From Hymenobacter translucens (lineage in GTDB: Bacteria; Bacteroidota; Bacteroidia; Cytophagales; Hymenobacteraceae): a stretch of DNA of 64,000 bases. The stretch is from assembly GCF_020685205.1 (NCBI RefSeq), contig NZ_JAJERB010000002.1:310001-374000 (forward strand), in the 5' to 3' direction. Position numbers and translations under genes: made by a program. The notes below the pieces were generated by a model that was given only the letters and a program-made list of their open reading frames with translations, ran no database searches and was not told where the DNA came from. This document shows, piece after piece, positions 34,648-43,876 of this stretch; the stretch's first letter is position 1, and every line of letters starts with the position of its first letter.

Positions 34648-34780
34648 GGCTCAATATAAAAGAATAGTCAGAAAAATATGGAATAGCTCGGGTTGCCGGT
34701 CAACTCTCCGGTCGAAAACTGCCCGTCGCGGCATTCTTCCTATCTTTTGCCCCCGAAACCCTGCCTTCCCACTTCCCAGA

Positions 34781-36526
34781 ATGAGTTCTTTCAACAGCCT
34801 GTTCCGCCGCAAGACCATTGCGGCCATCCTGCAGAACCCGCCCGCCGACCACGATATCCTCACGACCGGAGGCCTGGCCCGCCACCTCACCGTGCGCGAC
34901 CTGACGGCCCTCGGCATTGCCGCTATCATCGGGGCGGGTATTTTCAGCACCATCGGCAAAGCCAGCCTCGACGGCGGCCCGGCCGTGTCGCTGCTGTTCG
35001 TATTTACGGCTGTGGCCTGCGCGTTTTCGGCGTTGTGCTACGCTCAGTTTGCGGCTACCGTGCCGGTCAGCGGCTCGGCCTACACCTACGCCTACACCTC
35101 GTTCGGGGAGCTGGCCGCCTGGATTATCGGCTGGGCGCTGATTATGGAATACGCGGTGGGCAACATCGTGGTAGCCATTTCCTGGTCTGACTACTTCACC
35201 GGGCTTATGGACGGCATCGGGGTACACATTCCAGGCTACCTGAGCACGGGCACCCAGAGCGCCTACATCGGCTATAATGCCGTCATGGACCTGATGCAGG
35301 CCGGCAAGCCGCTCAGCGGCGCTACCGAAGCGCAGATGGCCGGCTACAAGATCTGGAACACCGCCCCGGAGCTGTTTGGCGGCCTGCGCCTGGTGGTGGA
35401 CCTGCCGGCCTTTTTGATTACCGTGCTGATTACGGCTCTGGTGTACGTGGGTATCAAGGAAAGCAAGACGGCCTCCAACATCCTGGTGCTGCTCAAGCTG
35501 ATTGTGGTCTTCGTCGTTATTGCCGTGGGCGCGTTCTACGTGGAGCCGGCCAACTGGAGTCCGTTCGCGCCGAACGGCGTGGGCGGCGTGCTCAAGGGCG
35601 TGTCGGCGGTGTTTTTCGCCTATATCGGCTTCGACGCCATTTCCACCACGGCCGAAGAGTGCAAGAATCCCCAGCGTGACCTGCCCAAGGCCATGATGTA
35701 CGCCCTCATCATCTGTACGGTGCTCTACGTGGTCATTACCCTGGTGCTCACGGGCATGGTGCCCTACACCAAGCTCGGCGTGGGCGACCCGCTCTCGTTT
35801 GTGTTTGCCGAGGTGGGCTTGCCCAAGCTGTCGGGCCTGGTGGCGGTGAGTGCCGTGTTTGCCATGGCCTCGGTGCTGCTCGTGTTTCAGCTGGGCCAGC
35901 CCCGCATCTGGCTTACGATGAGCCGGGACGGGCTGCTGCCCAAGGTGTTTTCCCGCATCCACCCCCGCTTTCACACGCCCTCGTTCAGCACCGTCGTCAC
36001 CGGCTTTTTCGTGGCCGTGCCTGCCCTGGTGCTCAACATGGACCTGGTGGTGGACCTGACCAGCATCGGCACCCTGTTCGCTTTTGCCCTGGTTTGCGGC
36101 GGCATCCTGATTATCGACCCCTACGGCCGCTCCGAGGCCCGCTTTAAAGTTCCCTACATCAACGGGCAGTTTCTGGTGCCGGTGCTGCTGGTCGCCACGG
36201 CCGCGCTGCTGTTCGTGTACAACCGGGCCCAGATGAACGACTTCTTCCGCCTCGTCAGCTTCGATGAGGGCTACGAAGGCTTCCGTCACCAGATTCCGAT
36301 GCTGGTCTTCATTTTGTTCTGCGTGGCGCTGGCCTGGCTGTCGTTCCGCAAGCGGCTGAGCCTGCTGCCCACGCTGGGTTTGCTTATCAACCTCTACCTG
36401 ATGACCCAGCTGGGCATCAACAACTGGACGATGTTCTTTATCTGGCTGCTGCTGGGGCTGGTTATCTATTTCAGCTACGGCTTCAAAAACTCCAAGCTCG
36501 GGCAGAACCCGGCCCTGGCCCAGTAG
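34781..36526 (+). CDS. APC-family amino acid permease
   Basis: The 581-residue protein starts at ATG 34781; the longer in-frame open stretch overlaps the opposite gene and has no similarity. About twelve to fourteen helices are visible. The family motif ALGIAAIIGAGIFSTIG is near residue 46, and AYIGFDAISTTAEECKNPQR (helix 6 with its loop) near residue 283. FQLGQPRIWLTMSRDGLLPK is typical of cationic amino acid (CAT/YfnA-like) transporters. TATCTTTTG at 34741-34749 resembles a -7 element with one extra base. A cationic or broad amino acid substrate is inferred. Confidence 0.9.
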   Translation: MSSFNSLFRRKTIAAILQNPPADHDILTTGGLARHLTVRDLTALGIAAIIGAGIFSTIGKASLDGGPAVSLLFVFTAVACAFSALCYAQFAATVPVSGSAYTYAYTSFGELAAWIIGWALIMEYAVGNIVVAISWSDYFTGLMDGIGVHIPGYLSTGTQSAYIGYNAVMDLMQAGKPLSGATEAQMAGYKIWNTAPELFGGLRLVVDLPAFLITVLITALVYVGIKESKTASNILVLLKLIVVFVVIAVGAFYVEPANWSPFAPNGVGGVLKGVSAVFFAYIGFDAISTTAEECKNPQRDLPKAMMYALIICTVLYVVITLVLTGMVPYTKLGVGDPLSFVFAEVGLPKLSGLVAVSAVFAMASVLLVFQLGQPRIWLTMSRDGLLPKVFSRIHPRFHTPSFSTVVTGFFVAVPALVLNMDLVVDLTSIGTLFAFALVCGGILIIDPYGRSEARFKVPYINGQFLVPVLLVATAALLFVYNRAQMNDFFRLVSFDEGYEGFRHQIPMLVFILFCVALAWLSFRKRLSLLPTLGLLINLYLMTQLGINNWTMFFIWLLLGLVIYFSYGFKNSKLGQNPALAQ

Positions 36527-36541
36527 CCGGAAAAGCTTTTT

Positions 36542-37207
36542 ATGAAGCGCCTCGTCTGCTTTCTGCCGGCTCTGCTGGCTGGCCTGTCTTCCCACGCCCA
36601 AACCGCGCCCCGTATCCCCACGACCGGCCGCACCGTGGCTGATTTTATTCCGGCCCGCTACGACACCCTCCCCGCAGGCCGGGCCGTGGGCGACCTGAAC
36701 CGGGACGGCCGCCCCGACGTGGCGCTGGTGCTGCGGTCAAAAGCCGAGGAAGCATCGTCGGAGGACAACCTGCCGGCTCGCCGCCTGCTCGTTCTGTTCG
36801 GTACGCCCACCGGGTATACGCTGGCGGCGCAGTCGGCCAAAGCCGTGCTGTGCAGGGAGTGCGGGGGCATCTACGGCGACCCGTTCGCAGGCGTGACCAT
36901 CTCCAAAGGCGTGCTTAGCGTCGACCACTACGGCGGCAGCAGCTGGCGCTGGAGCATTACCAGCAAGTTCCGCTACCAGCAGGGCGACTTCTACCTGATC
37001 GGCGAAACTGAAAGCTCGGGCCGCAACGATGGCGACTGTCCCGGCCTCAACGGCCCCGCCGGCTGGAATTACCGCGACGCCAATCTGGTAACCGGGGCCT
37101 ACGAGGTAAAGAAGGTTTCGGAAGACTGCAAGCTGTTGGTCGACAAGAAGGGGCGCAGCAAGCCTCAGCCTCTGCGTAAACTCACGTCCTACGCCCCGGT
37201 GCCGTAG
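36542..37207 (+). CDS. Secreted protein with FG-GAP/VCBS-like segment
   Basis: The 221-residue protein has a signal peptide (RLVCFLPALLAGLSSHAQ). Residues 45-60 read RAVGDLNRDGRPDVALVL, the calcium-binding-like loop of FG-GAP or VCBS repeats. Only one such repeat is clear. Cysteines are at about 103, 106, 161 and 197. The rest is unknown. It follows the permease by 15 bases and may be cotranscribed. Confidence 0.65.
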   Translation: MKRLVCFLPALLAGLSSHAQTAPRIPTTGRTVADFIPARYDTLPAGRAVGDLNRDGRPDVALVLRSKAEEASSEDNLPARRLLVLFGTPTGYTLAAQSAKAVLCRECGGIYGDPFAGVTISKGVLSVDHYGGSSWRWSITSKFRYQQGDFYLIGETESSGRNDGDCPGLNGPAGWNYRDANLVTGAYEVKKVSEDCKLLVDKKGRSKPQPLRKLTSYAPVP

Positions 37208-37216
37208 CGGGAAACG

Positions 37217-37864
37217 CTACGCCCTGGCTTTTTCAATTTGCCGAAGCAGCTCCGCCACTCGCGCCGACAGTCCGCCCGGGCCATCGGCGGGCAGCAGCTG
37301 GGAGCCGATGCTGACGCAGCTGGCCCCCGCCCCGAACCAGTCGGCCAGGTCCTGGGGCTGCACGCCCCCACTGACGAGCAGCGGCACATGGGGCAGCGGG
37401 CCGCGCAGGGTTTTGATGTAGGCCGGGCCAAGGTGACTGGCGGGAAATATCTTTACCAGGTCGGCGCCCAGCTGAATAGCCTGATAGATTTCATTCAGCG
37501 TCTGGGCCCCGGGCAGCCAGGCCAAGTCGTGGCGCTTACACACCGCGGCCACTTCGGCGCTGATAACCGGTGACACGATAAAGTCGGCTCCGGCCTCAAT
37601 AAACCGCTCGGCGTCCTGGGGCGTGTAGATGGTGCCGGCGCCCAGCAGCAGGTCGGGGTACTCGGCCTCCACGAACGTCTGCAGCTCGGAGAAGATGGCA
37701 AAGGCCTCGGGGCCGCGGTTGGTGTACTCGTACACCCGCACCCCGCCTTCGTAGCAGGCCCGCAGCACGTCTTTGGCATACGCGGCCTCGGCGTGGTAAA
37801 AGACAGGAATCAAGGGCGTACGGAGTGCCTGGGCAAGCAGCTGGGAGCGGGTAAAACGGGCCAT
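37217..37864 (-). CDS. KDPG/KHG aldolase-family enzyme
   Basis: From ATG 37864 the protein has 215 residues, the usual length. The TIM barrel shows VRVYEYTNRGPEA (general-base Glu near residue 46), LLLGAGTIYTPQDAERFIEA, FIVSPVISAEVAAVCKRH, and the Schiff-base Lys in GADLVKIFPASHLGPAYIK near residue 138. It would cleave 2-keto-3-deoxy-6-phosphogluconate or a related keto-deoxy acid to pyruvate. No sugar kinase or dehydratase gene is adjacent, so the substrate is open. The YTNRG variant instead of the usual EVTLR is common in Bacteroidota members. Confidence 0.85.
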   Translation of the reverse strand: MARFTRSQLLAQALRTPLIPVFYHAEAAYAKDVLRACYEGGVRVYEYTNRGPEAFAIFSELQTFVEAEYPDLLLGAGTIYTPQDAERFIEAGADFIVSPVISAEVAAVCKRHDLAWLPGAQTLNEIYQAIQLGADLVKIFPASHLGPAYIKTLRGPLPHVPLLVSGGVQPQDLADWFGAGASCVSIGSQLLPADGPGGLSARVAELLRQIEKARA

Positions 37865-38003
37865 GAAAGAAGCATAAAGGTGCAGGGGGTATACGCGCCG
37901 CGGTACACCAAGTCGCTCTTTTAAGCAAAGCTTCGCCCGGCCCCGGCTTGGAAGCCGGAAATCGGCCTCGCCAGTGCGTATTAAGTAGTTACTTCGTTTC
38001 CCT

Positions 38004-41000
38004 ATGTCGGCCACTGCTTCTGCTTTCCCTGACCCGGCCCTGGCGGCCCGCCTCGAGGCTTCCCGGCAGGAGCTGCTGGACCTGGGCCTGCGCAACCCCC
38101 TGCTTCACTACCGGCCGTCCCGGACATATGGGCTTTCTATCGGGGCCAGCAATGCTGAAGCGGTGTACAACCGCCTGGTGCGGCAGGGCAAGCCAATGTC
38201 CTTTCGGCCTGCTCCGTCAGCTTCTGCCCTGACCTCCGAAGAAAATGAAGGGGACCCTGCTTCCGGTTCGGCCGGGCAGCTACACACCGCTGAGCTTTCC
38301 GACCAGCTTGAGCGGCGGCTACTGAACACCTACTACGCTGCCCGCACCAGCCTGGAAGAGCAGGGCGTGAACATTCTGTACCTCGCTCTGGGCCGGCTGA
38401 CCTGGTACGAGGCGGCGGACAGCCCCGACGCCCGGCAGGCGCCGTTGGTGCTGGTGCCGGTGCTGCTGGAGCGCGGTACCGTGGCCGAGCGGTTTCGCCT
38501 GCGCTACTCCGGCGCCGAGGTCGAAGTCAACCTTTCCCTGCAGGTCCGGCTGAAAGCCAGCTTCGGCCTTCTTCTGCCGGAGCCCGACGATGAGCTGCCC
38601 CTGACCAGCTACTATGCGGCGGTAACAAAAGCCGTGGCCGGGTTTCCGCGCTGGCAGGTCGAGGCGGAAAGCGTCGAGCTGGGGCTTTTCTCGTTTGGCA
38701 AGCTGCTGCTGTACCGCGACCTGGACCCGGCTGGCTGGCCCGCCAGACGCGGCCCGCTCGACCACCCCGTTATCCAGGCCCTGCTCGGCCCCGACACCGG
38801 CTTTCAGGACCCCGCCCCGACGGTGGACGACGATGCTTTTCTCGACACCGAAAGCCCGACCGCCGAACTGCACCAGGTGCTCGACGCCGACTCGTCCCAG
38901 CTGCTGGCCCTGCTGGCCGTGCACGAAGGGCGCAACCTCATCATTCAGGGGCCGCCGGGCACGGGCAAGTCCCAGACCATTGCCAACCTGCTGGCGGAGG
39001 CCATTGGGTCCGGGAAGAAGGTGCTGTTCGTGGCTGAGAAGATGGCCGCGCTGGAAGTCGTGAAACGCCGCCTTGATGCGCTTGGGCTCGGGGCCGCCTG
39101 CCTGGAGCTGCACAGCCACAAAGCCAGCAAGAAAGCCCTGCACCACGACCTGCGCCAGACCCTGGACCTGGGCCGCCCGGTAGCAGAGGCGGCAACGGAT
39201 GACCATGTAGCCCAGCTGCCCGGCTACCGTCAGCTCCTCAACGACTATGCCTTGGCCGTAAATACACCCCTGGGACGCAGTCGCCGCACGGCCCAGCAGG
39301 TTATGGGGGAGCTGCTGCACCTGCGCGGAGAAGCTGGTGCGAGTGTGCTGCCCCGAATCTCGTTTGCCCGCCTGAGCAGCTGGACGGATGCCGACGCGGC
39401 CCGGGCCGAAGCCCAGGCTGTTCGCTTGCAGGCGATGCTTCAAAAAGTCGGCAGCCCCCACAACCTGCTTTTCTGGGGAAGTGAGCTGCTGAGGCTGCTG
39501 CCCGCGGAGGAAGCAATCCTGCGCAGCCTGCTGCCGGAAGCCGGGGCTGCCGTAGCTGCGCTGCAAGCTGCCGCCCGGGAGCTGGCCGAACACCTCAGCC
39601 TGCCAATTCCCGCTGACCGGGCGGCGGCCGAAGCCCTGCTGCCCACGGCCCGGCACGTCCAGCTGGCTCCCCCGCTGACCGCCGCGGCCGTGGCCGACCC
39701 GGGTTGGGAGCAGCAACTCAGCTCGCTGGGGGAGGCACTGATTGCCGGCACAGCTTACAGCCAGTTGCACCAGCAGTACGACGCGGTTTTGCTGCCCGAG
39801 GCCTGGGAGCAGGACCTGAGCGCCGAGCGCACGATTCTGCTGACCACCGGCCAAAAGTGGTGGCGGCATTTGCATGCCGGCTACCGCCGGGCCCGGCTGC
39901 GCCTGCAGCACGTCTGGCGGGCGCCGCTGCCGGAAGACCTGCTCGCAGTAGTTCCGGTTCTCGATGCCGTTCAGATGGCCCGGCGGCATGCCCGGACGGT
40001 GGCCGGGGCTGCACCCTACGCGGCGGCGCTGCTGGGGCCGGCCTGGCTGGGACTTCGCTCCGACTGGCCCGCCCTGCGCCGGCTAGTCGACTATCTCACC
40101 CTCACCCACCAGCGCATTGCCCGGCGGGAGCTGCCCGCGGCTCTGCTGAATCATCTGGCTACCGTCGTCCCGGACGCAGTAGCTTCTCCATTATCTGCCC
40201 TGGAGGCGGCATTGGCCCGGCACCGCCGCAGCCTGCAGGCCCTGGTTGATGCACTGCAACTCAATGAAGCCCGGCGCTTCGGTCCCGCCGGCCGCCTGCA
40301 GTTCCAGTCCTTTGCCGATCAGCTCACGGTGCTGGCTGCCTGGGCTGCTGACCTGCCGGCATTGGGGCTGGTCACGGAATGGAACAACGTGGCCACTGCG
40401 GTTCGGGCCGCGCAGGTGCCGGAGCTGCTGCCGGTAGCCGAAAGCTGGCCGGCCGCCGCGGAGCAACTGCTGGCTGCCGTGCGACATACCTGGCTGGAAT
40501 ACCTGCTGCAGCTGGCCCATAACCAGTTTCCGGCCCTGCGGCAGTTTGAGCGGGCCAGCCACGAAGCAGCAATAAGTCAGTTCCGGCGGGCCGACCAAAG
40601 CCTGCTCCACCACAACCGGATCCGGGCCCTGCGCCGGCACTATGAGCAGCTGCCCCGGGAGGGAGCCGGTGGTCAGATGCTGGTGGTCCGCAATGAGCTG
40701 GCCAAGAAAAGCCGGCACCTGCCCCTGCGCCGCCTGATGCAGCAGGCCGGGCGGGCCGTGCAGGCCATCAAGCCAGTGTTTATGATGTCGCCGCTGTCGG
40801 TGGCGGGCTACCTGCCGCCGGGAAGCGTTGCGTTTGACCTCGTGGTGTTCGACGAAGCCAGCCAGGTAAAGCCCGTGGACGCGCTGGGCGCCATTGCCCG
40901 GGGCCGGCAGCTCGTGGTAGTCGGCGACTCCCGGCAGCTGCCGCCCACCAGCTTTTTCGACTCCCTGACCGGGACCGGCGAAGCCGCCGACGAGGAAAAC

Positions 41001-42689
41001 GTAACGGCCGACCTGCCCAGCATCCTGGAGCTTGCCCGGGCCCGGCAGATGCCGGAGCGGTGGCTGCGCTGGCACTACCGCAGTCAACACGAGTCGCTGA
41101 TAGCGCCCTCCAACGAGCTGTTCTACGACGGGAAGCTGGTGGTTTTCCCCAGTCCCGGCGGGCAGGAGGAGCGGGGGCTGTTCTACCATCACCTGCCGGA
41201 TGCCTTTTACGAGCGGGGCACCACCCGCACCAACCCGCAGGAAGCAGCCGCCGTAGCCGACGCGGTGCTAGAACACGCCCGCACCCGCTCCCACCTTACC
41301 CTCGGCGTCGTAGCCTTCAGTGCCGCCCAGCGCCAGGCTATCCAGGATGCCCTGGAAATCCGGCGTCAGCAGCAGGCCGCCACCGAAAGCTTCTTCAACC
41401 GCCATCCGGTCGAGCCGTTTTTCGTCAAAAACCTGGAAAACGTACAGGGTGACGAGCGGGACGTGATGCTGATCAGCCTTGGCTATGGCCGGTCCCGGGA
41501 CGGACACCTCGCTATGAGCTTTGGTCCGCTCAACGCCGAGGGCGGGGAGCGGCGCCTTAACGTACTCATAACCCGGGCCCGGCAGCGCTGCGACGTCTTC
41601 ACCAACCTCACCGCCGCCGACCTCGACCTGAGCCGGACTCCGGCCCGGGGCGTGGCGGCCCTGAAAGCATTCCTTGCCTTCGCGCAGCCTGGCCAGGGTG
41701 AGCTAGCTGCCCACAAGAATGAAAACAGGGACGAGCTGTCGTTTGAGGCGGTTGTCGGCCAGGCGCTTTCGGAACAGGGCTACGAGCTGCACCACCGGGT
41801 GGGCAGCACCAGCTTTCACCTCGACCTGGCCGTAGTCGACCCAAACCGACCCGGGCAGTACCTCCTGGGAATTGAGAGCGACGGGACCATGTATCAGCGG
41901 GCCCGCTCGGCCCGGGACCGAAACCGGCTGCGGCAGGAAGTGCTGGAAGCCCTGGGCTGGCGTCTGCACCGGGTCTGGAGTACCGACTGGTTTCGCAACC
42001 CTAAGCGGGCGGCCGACCAGGCAGTAGCCGCTATTGAGCACGCTCGCCGCGCCGGCCGGCAGTCCGCTGCGGAAGAGGCCAAAACAGCAGCCGCGGCTTT
42101 AACCGGATCGGGCGGCGTGGAGCGCGAATCGGGCCCGCCGCCGGCTCTGTCCGAGCCATATCCCATGGCCCGGCTGCCGGCGGCTATCCGCCTTCAGAAG
42201 CTACACCGGCAGCCGGTGGGCCGGCTGGCGGTGTGGGTGACGGAGGTAGTGCGGGTAGAAAGCCCGGTGCATGTGGAAGAAGTGACGCGCCGCCTGGCTC
42301 AGGCCGCCGGGGCCGGGCAGGTTGGCTCCCGGATACGCGCCGGCGTAGCCGCTGCCATTCGGCTGGCGGTCAGCCTGGGGAGCATCCGGCAGGAAGAGGA
42401 CTTTCTGTGGCTGCCCGGCTCGGTGGTAGCTCCCCGGAGCCGGAGCCTGCTGCCCGTAGTATCGCGCCGGCTGGAGCTGGTGGCTCCTGAGGAACAGGCG
42501 GCGGCCCTGCTGGCAGTAGTGCGCAACGGCTTTAGCCTGTCGCGCGAAGCTACCGCCCGACAGGCAGCCCGGCTGCTGGGCTTTGCCCGGCCTAATGAGC
42601 AGCAGCTGAAAATTTTGGCTGCAGCCATTGACGGGCTGTTGGCCACCCAGCGGCTGGTTGAAAACGCGGGAATCCTGACCATGCCGTGA
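38004..42689 (+). CDS. DUF4011-helicase-Vsr-like-DUF3320 protein (Hhe-type antiphage candidate)
   Basis: The 1561-residue protein starts with a DUF4011-like region (RQELLDLGLRNPLLHYRPS, then SLEEQGVNILYLALGRLTWY, residues 20-290). A superfamily 1 helicase core has Walker A GPPGTGKSQTIANLLAEA at about 316 and Walker B VVFDEASQVKPVDALGA near 949, then VVVGDSRQLPPTSFF, ENVQGDERDVMLISLGYG and LNVLITRAR. A Vsr/MTES_1575-like endonuclease spans about 1240-1335 (SFHLDLAVVDP, LLGIESDGTMY, LGWRLHRVWSTDWF). A DUF3320-like end follows near 1405. This is the layout of the single-gene Hhe defence system as I remember it. The 320-residue insert between helicase motifs is long and helical. TACTTCG at 37990 may be its -7 element, implying a very short leader. 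Confidence 0.85.
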   Translation: MSATASAFPDPALAARLEASRQELLDLGLRNPLLHYRPSRTYGLSIGASNAEAVYNRLVRQGKPMSFRPAPSASALTSEENEGDPASGSAGQLHTAELSDQLERRLLNTYYAARTSLEEQGVNILYLALGRLTWYEAADSPDARQAPLVLVPVLLERGTVAERFRLRYSGAEVEVNLSLQVRLKASFGLLLPEPDDELPLTSYYAAVTKAVAGFPRWQVEAESVELGLFSFGKLLLYRDLDPAGWPARRGPLDHPVIQALLGPDTGFQDPAPTVDDDAFLDTESPTAELHQVLDADSSQLLALLAVHEGRNLIIQGPPGTGKSQTIANLLAEAIGSGKKVLFVAEKMAALEVVKRRLDALGLGAACLELHSHKASKKALHHDLRQTLDLGRPVAEAATDDHVAQLPGYRQLLNDYALAVNTPLGRSRRTAQQVMGELLHLRGEAGASVLPRISFARLSSWTDADAARAEAQAVRLQAMLQKVGSPHNLLFWGSELLRLLPAEEAILRSLLPEAGAAVAALQAAARELAEHLSLPIPADRAAAEALLPTARHVQLAPPLTAAAVADPGWEQQLSSLGEALIAGTAYSQLHQQYDAVLLPEAWEQDLSAERTILLTTGQKWWRHLHAGYRRARLRLQHVWRAPLPEDLLAVVPVLDAVQMARRHARTVAGAAPYAAALLGPAWLGLRSDWPALRRLVDYLTLTHQRIARRELPAALLNHLATVVPDAVASPLSALEAALARHRRSLQALVDALQLNEARRFGPAGRLQFQSFADQLTVLAAWAADLPALGLVTEWNNVATAVRAAQVPELLPVAESWPAAAEQLLAAVRHTWLEYLLQLAHNQFPALRQFERASHEAAISQFRRADQSLLHHNRIRALRRHYEQLPREGAGGQMLVVRNELAKKSRHLPLRRLMQQAGRAVQAIKPVFMMSPLSVAGYLPPGSVAFDLVVFDEASQVKPVDALGAIARGRQLVVVGDSRQLPPTSFFDSLTGTGEAADEENVTADLPSILELARARQMPERWLRWHYRSQHESLIAPSNELFYDGKLVVFPSPGGQEERGLFYHHLPDAFYERGTTRTNPQEAAAVADAVLEHARTRSHLTLGVVAFSAAQRQAIQDALEIRRQQQAATESFFNRHPVEPFFVKNLENVQGDERDVMLISLGYGRSRDGHLAMSFGPLNAEGGERRLNVLITRARQRCDVFTNLTAADLDLSRTPARGVAALKAFLAFAQPGQGELAAHKNENRDELSFEAVVGQALSEQGYELHHRVGSTSFHLDLAVVDPNRPGQYLLGIESDGTMYQRARSARDRNRLRQEVLEALGWRLHRVWSTDWFRNPKRAADQAVAAIEHARRAGRQSAAEEAKTAAAALTGSGGVERESGPPPALSEPYPMARLPAAIRLQKLHRQPVGRLAVWVTEVVRVESPVHVEEVTRRLAQAAGAGQVGSRIRAGVAAAIRLAVSLGSIRQEEDFLWLPGSVVAPRSRSLLPVVSRRLELVAPEEQAAALLAVVRNGFSLSREATARQAARLLGFARPNEQQLKILAAAIDGLLATQRLVENAGILTMP

Positions 42690-42904
42690 CGCACAAGGAG
42701 GTTGTCAGATCGAAACAATCCGCCCTCCCGCTTGCTTTCAGAAGCAACCTGCCGGAATGAGCTTCCAGCCGGCGGGGCCTGAACAAACGTGCCACCGACC
42801 GGAGGGCAGCATACCAGCGGGGCCGGGCCGGCGTTAAGGCTGGCTGACGTGCTGCCCGGCCCGTTGACCGGGACACCGAAAGCAGCAGGGTTGGCCTATT
42901 GTGC

Positions 42905-42912
42905 TATATTTG
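42905..42912 (+). promoter_or_regulatory. -7 promoter element for the 43 kb outer-membrane protein gene
   Basis: TATATTTG matches TAnnTTTG exactly and implies a transcript start near 42919, 58 bases before the ATG. The rest of the 287-base gap from 42690 holds no gene or clear repeat. Confidence 0.55.
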
Positions 42913-42976
42913 AGCGGTTAATTACAACTTATTCAGCCTCCGTTTTTCCCGGCCCAGGCTGTTAGTTCGGTTTCTT

Positions 42977-43747
42977 ATGACGTTGCTTTATTCCCTTGTT
43001 CGCCCCGGCCTGCTGACCGGGCTGCTGTTGCTGAGCTTCACGGCATTTAGCCAGAGCCCGGCCGATTCAACCGCCGTTCCCGACTCCACCGCCAGCGGCC
43101 GGCAGTGGCGCAACCTGGGGCGCAAGGCCGTGCCGCCGGTAATGCAGAAGCGGACAGTAGCGTTGCGGGTAAGTCCGCTGGGTTTTCTCAACAAAGCCCG
43201 GGTGCACGGCGAGCTGGCATTCGGCCGCCAGGCCAGCGGAGGCCTCGTCGCGTCGTATTACTATGGGCAGTTCAAGGGGCTTAAACTCGAGCCTTTTGTG
43301 CGGTACTACTTTGTAGGACGCGCTTTGAGCGGCCTTTATCTGCAGGCCAAAGCCAGTGGCTGCGCCTTCAACACGGAGTACACCTACAACCGCACGATAA
43401 CCACTTACAATGCGGACGGCTTCCCTACCAGCCTCGATACCGAGGGCAGCGCCGTCATCAAAAAAGGGTTTAAAACCGCCGGCGGGGGCGGGGGGCTCGG
43501 GTACCAGCTGCTGCTGGGCACCAAGCGCAACATTCCGCTTGATATCTACGTGGGCCTGCAATGGATGCCCTTTCCTACTAACATCGGCGAGTCTTTCAGC
43601 GAAACGGCTACCCTGCCCGATGGCAAGCGCACCGAAACCCGCTGGAGCGTTGATGAAGTGGCCAGCGGCGACCCGGAGCTGGGCTGGTACACCCTGGGGC
43701 CCGGCTCCGTGCTGAACGGTATGCTGTCCGTCGGCATTGCTTTCTAA
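42977..43747 (+). CDS. Probable outer-membrane beta-barrel protein (DUF3575-like)
   Basis: The 256-residue protein has a signal peptide (LTGLLLLSFTAFSQS). After a short linker it shows alternating strands ending in aromatic residues (TVALRVSPLGFLNKARVHGE, LVASYYYGQFKGLKLEPFVR, YYFVGRALSGLYLQAKAS) and finishes LNGMLSVGIAF with a terminal Phe, as expected for an outer-membrane barrel. It resembles DUF3575-type proteins. Function unknown. It is followed 129 bases later by an LpxR-like barrel gene on the same strand. Confidence 0.65.
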   Translation: MTLLYSLVRPGLLTGLLLLSFTAFSQSPADSTAVPDSTASGRQWRNLGRKAVPPVMQKRTVALRVSPLGFLNKARVHGELAFGRQASGGLVASYYYGQFKGLKLEPFVRYYFVGRALSGLYLQAKASGCAFNTEYTYNRTITTYNADGFPTSLDTEGSAVIKKGFKTAGGGGGLGYQLLLGTKRNIPLDIYVGLQWMPFPTNIGESFSETATLPDGKRTETRWSVDEVASGDPELGWYTLGPGSVLNGMLSVGIAF

Positions 43748-43876
43748 AGCTGTTTGCTGCGAAAGAGTGGCCAAACACGCTTACGGGCCGGACTCTACGC
43801 AAATTAAAGCCGGACCGGTAAGCCCGGTAGCCACGTGAGTTGCGTACGTAGGGCCGTGTCTTTTCCCGGTTCCGTT

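Noticed and set aside
34700-36601. 633-codon antisense frame across the APC permease
   Set aside because: It is dominated by His, Gln and Arg, the antisense shadow of hydrophobic helices. The plus-strand permease motifs are unmistakable.
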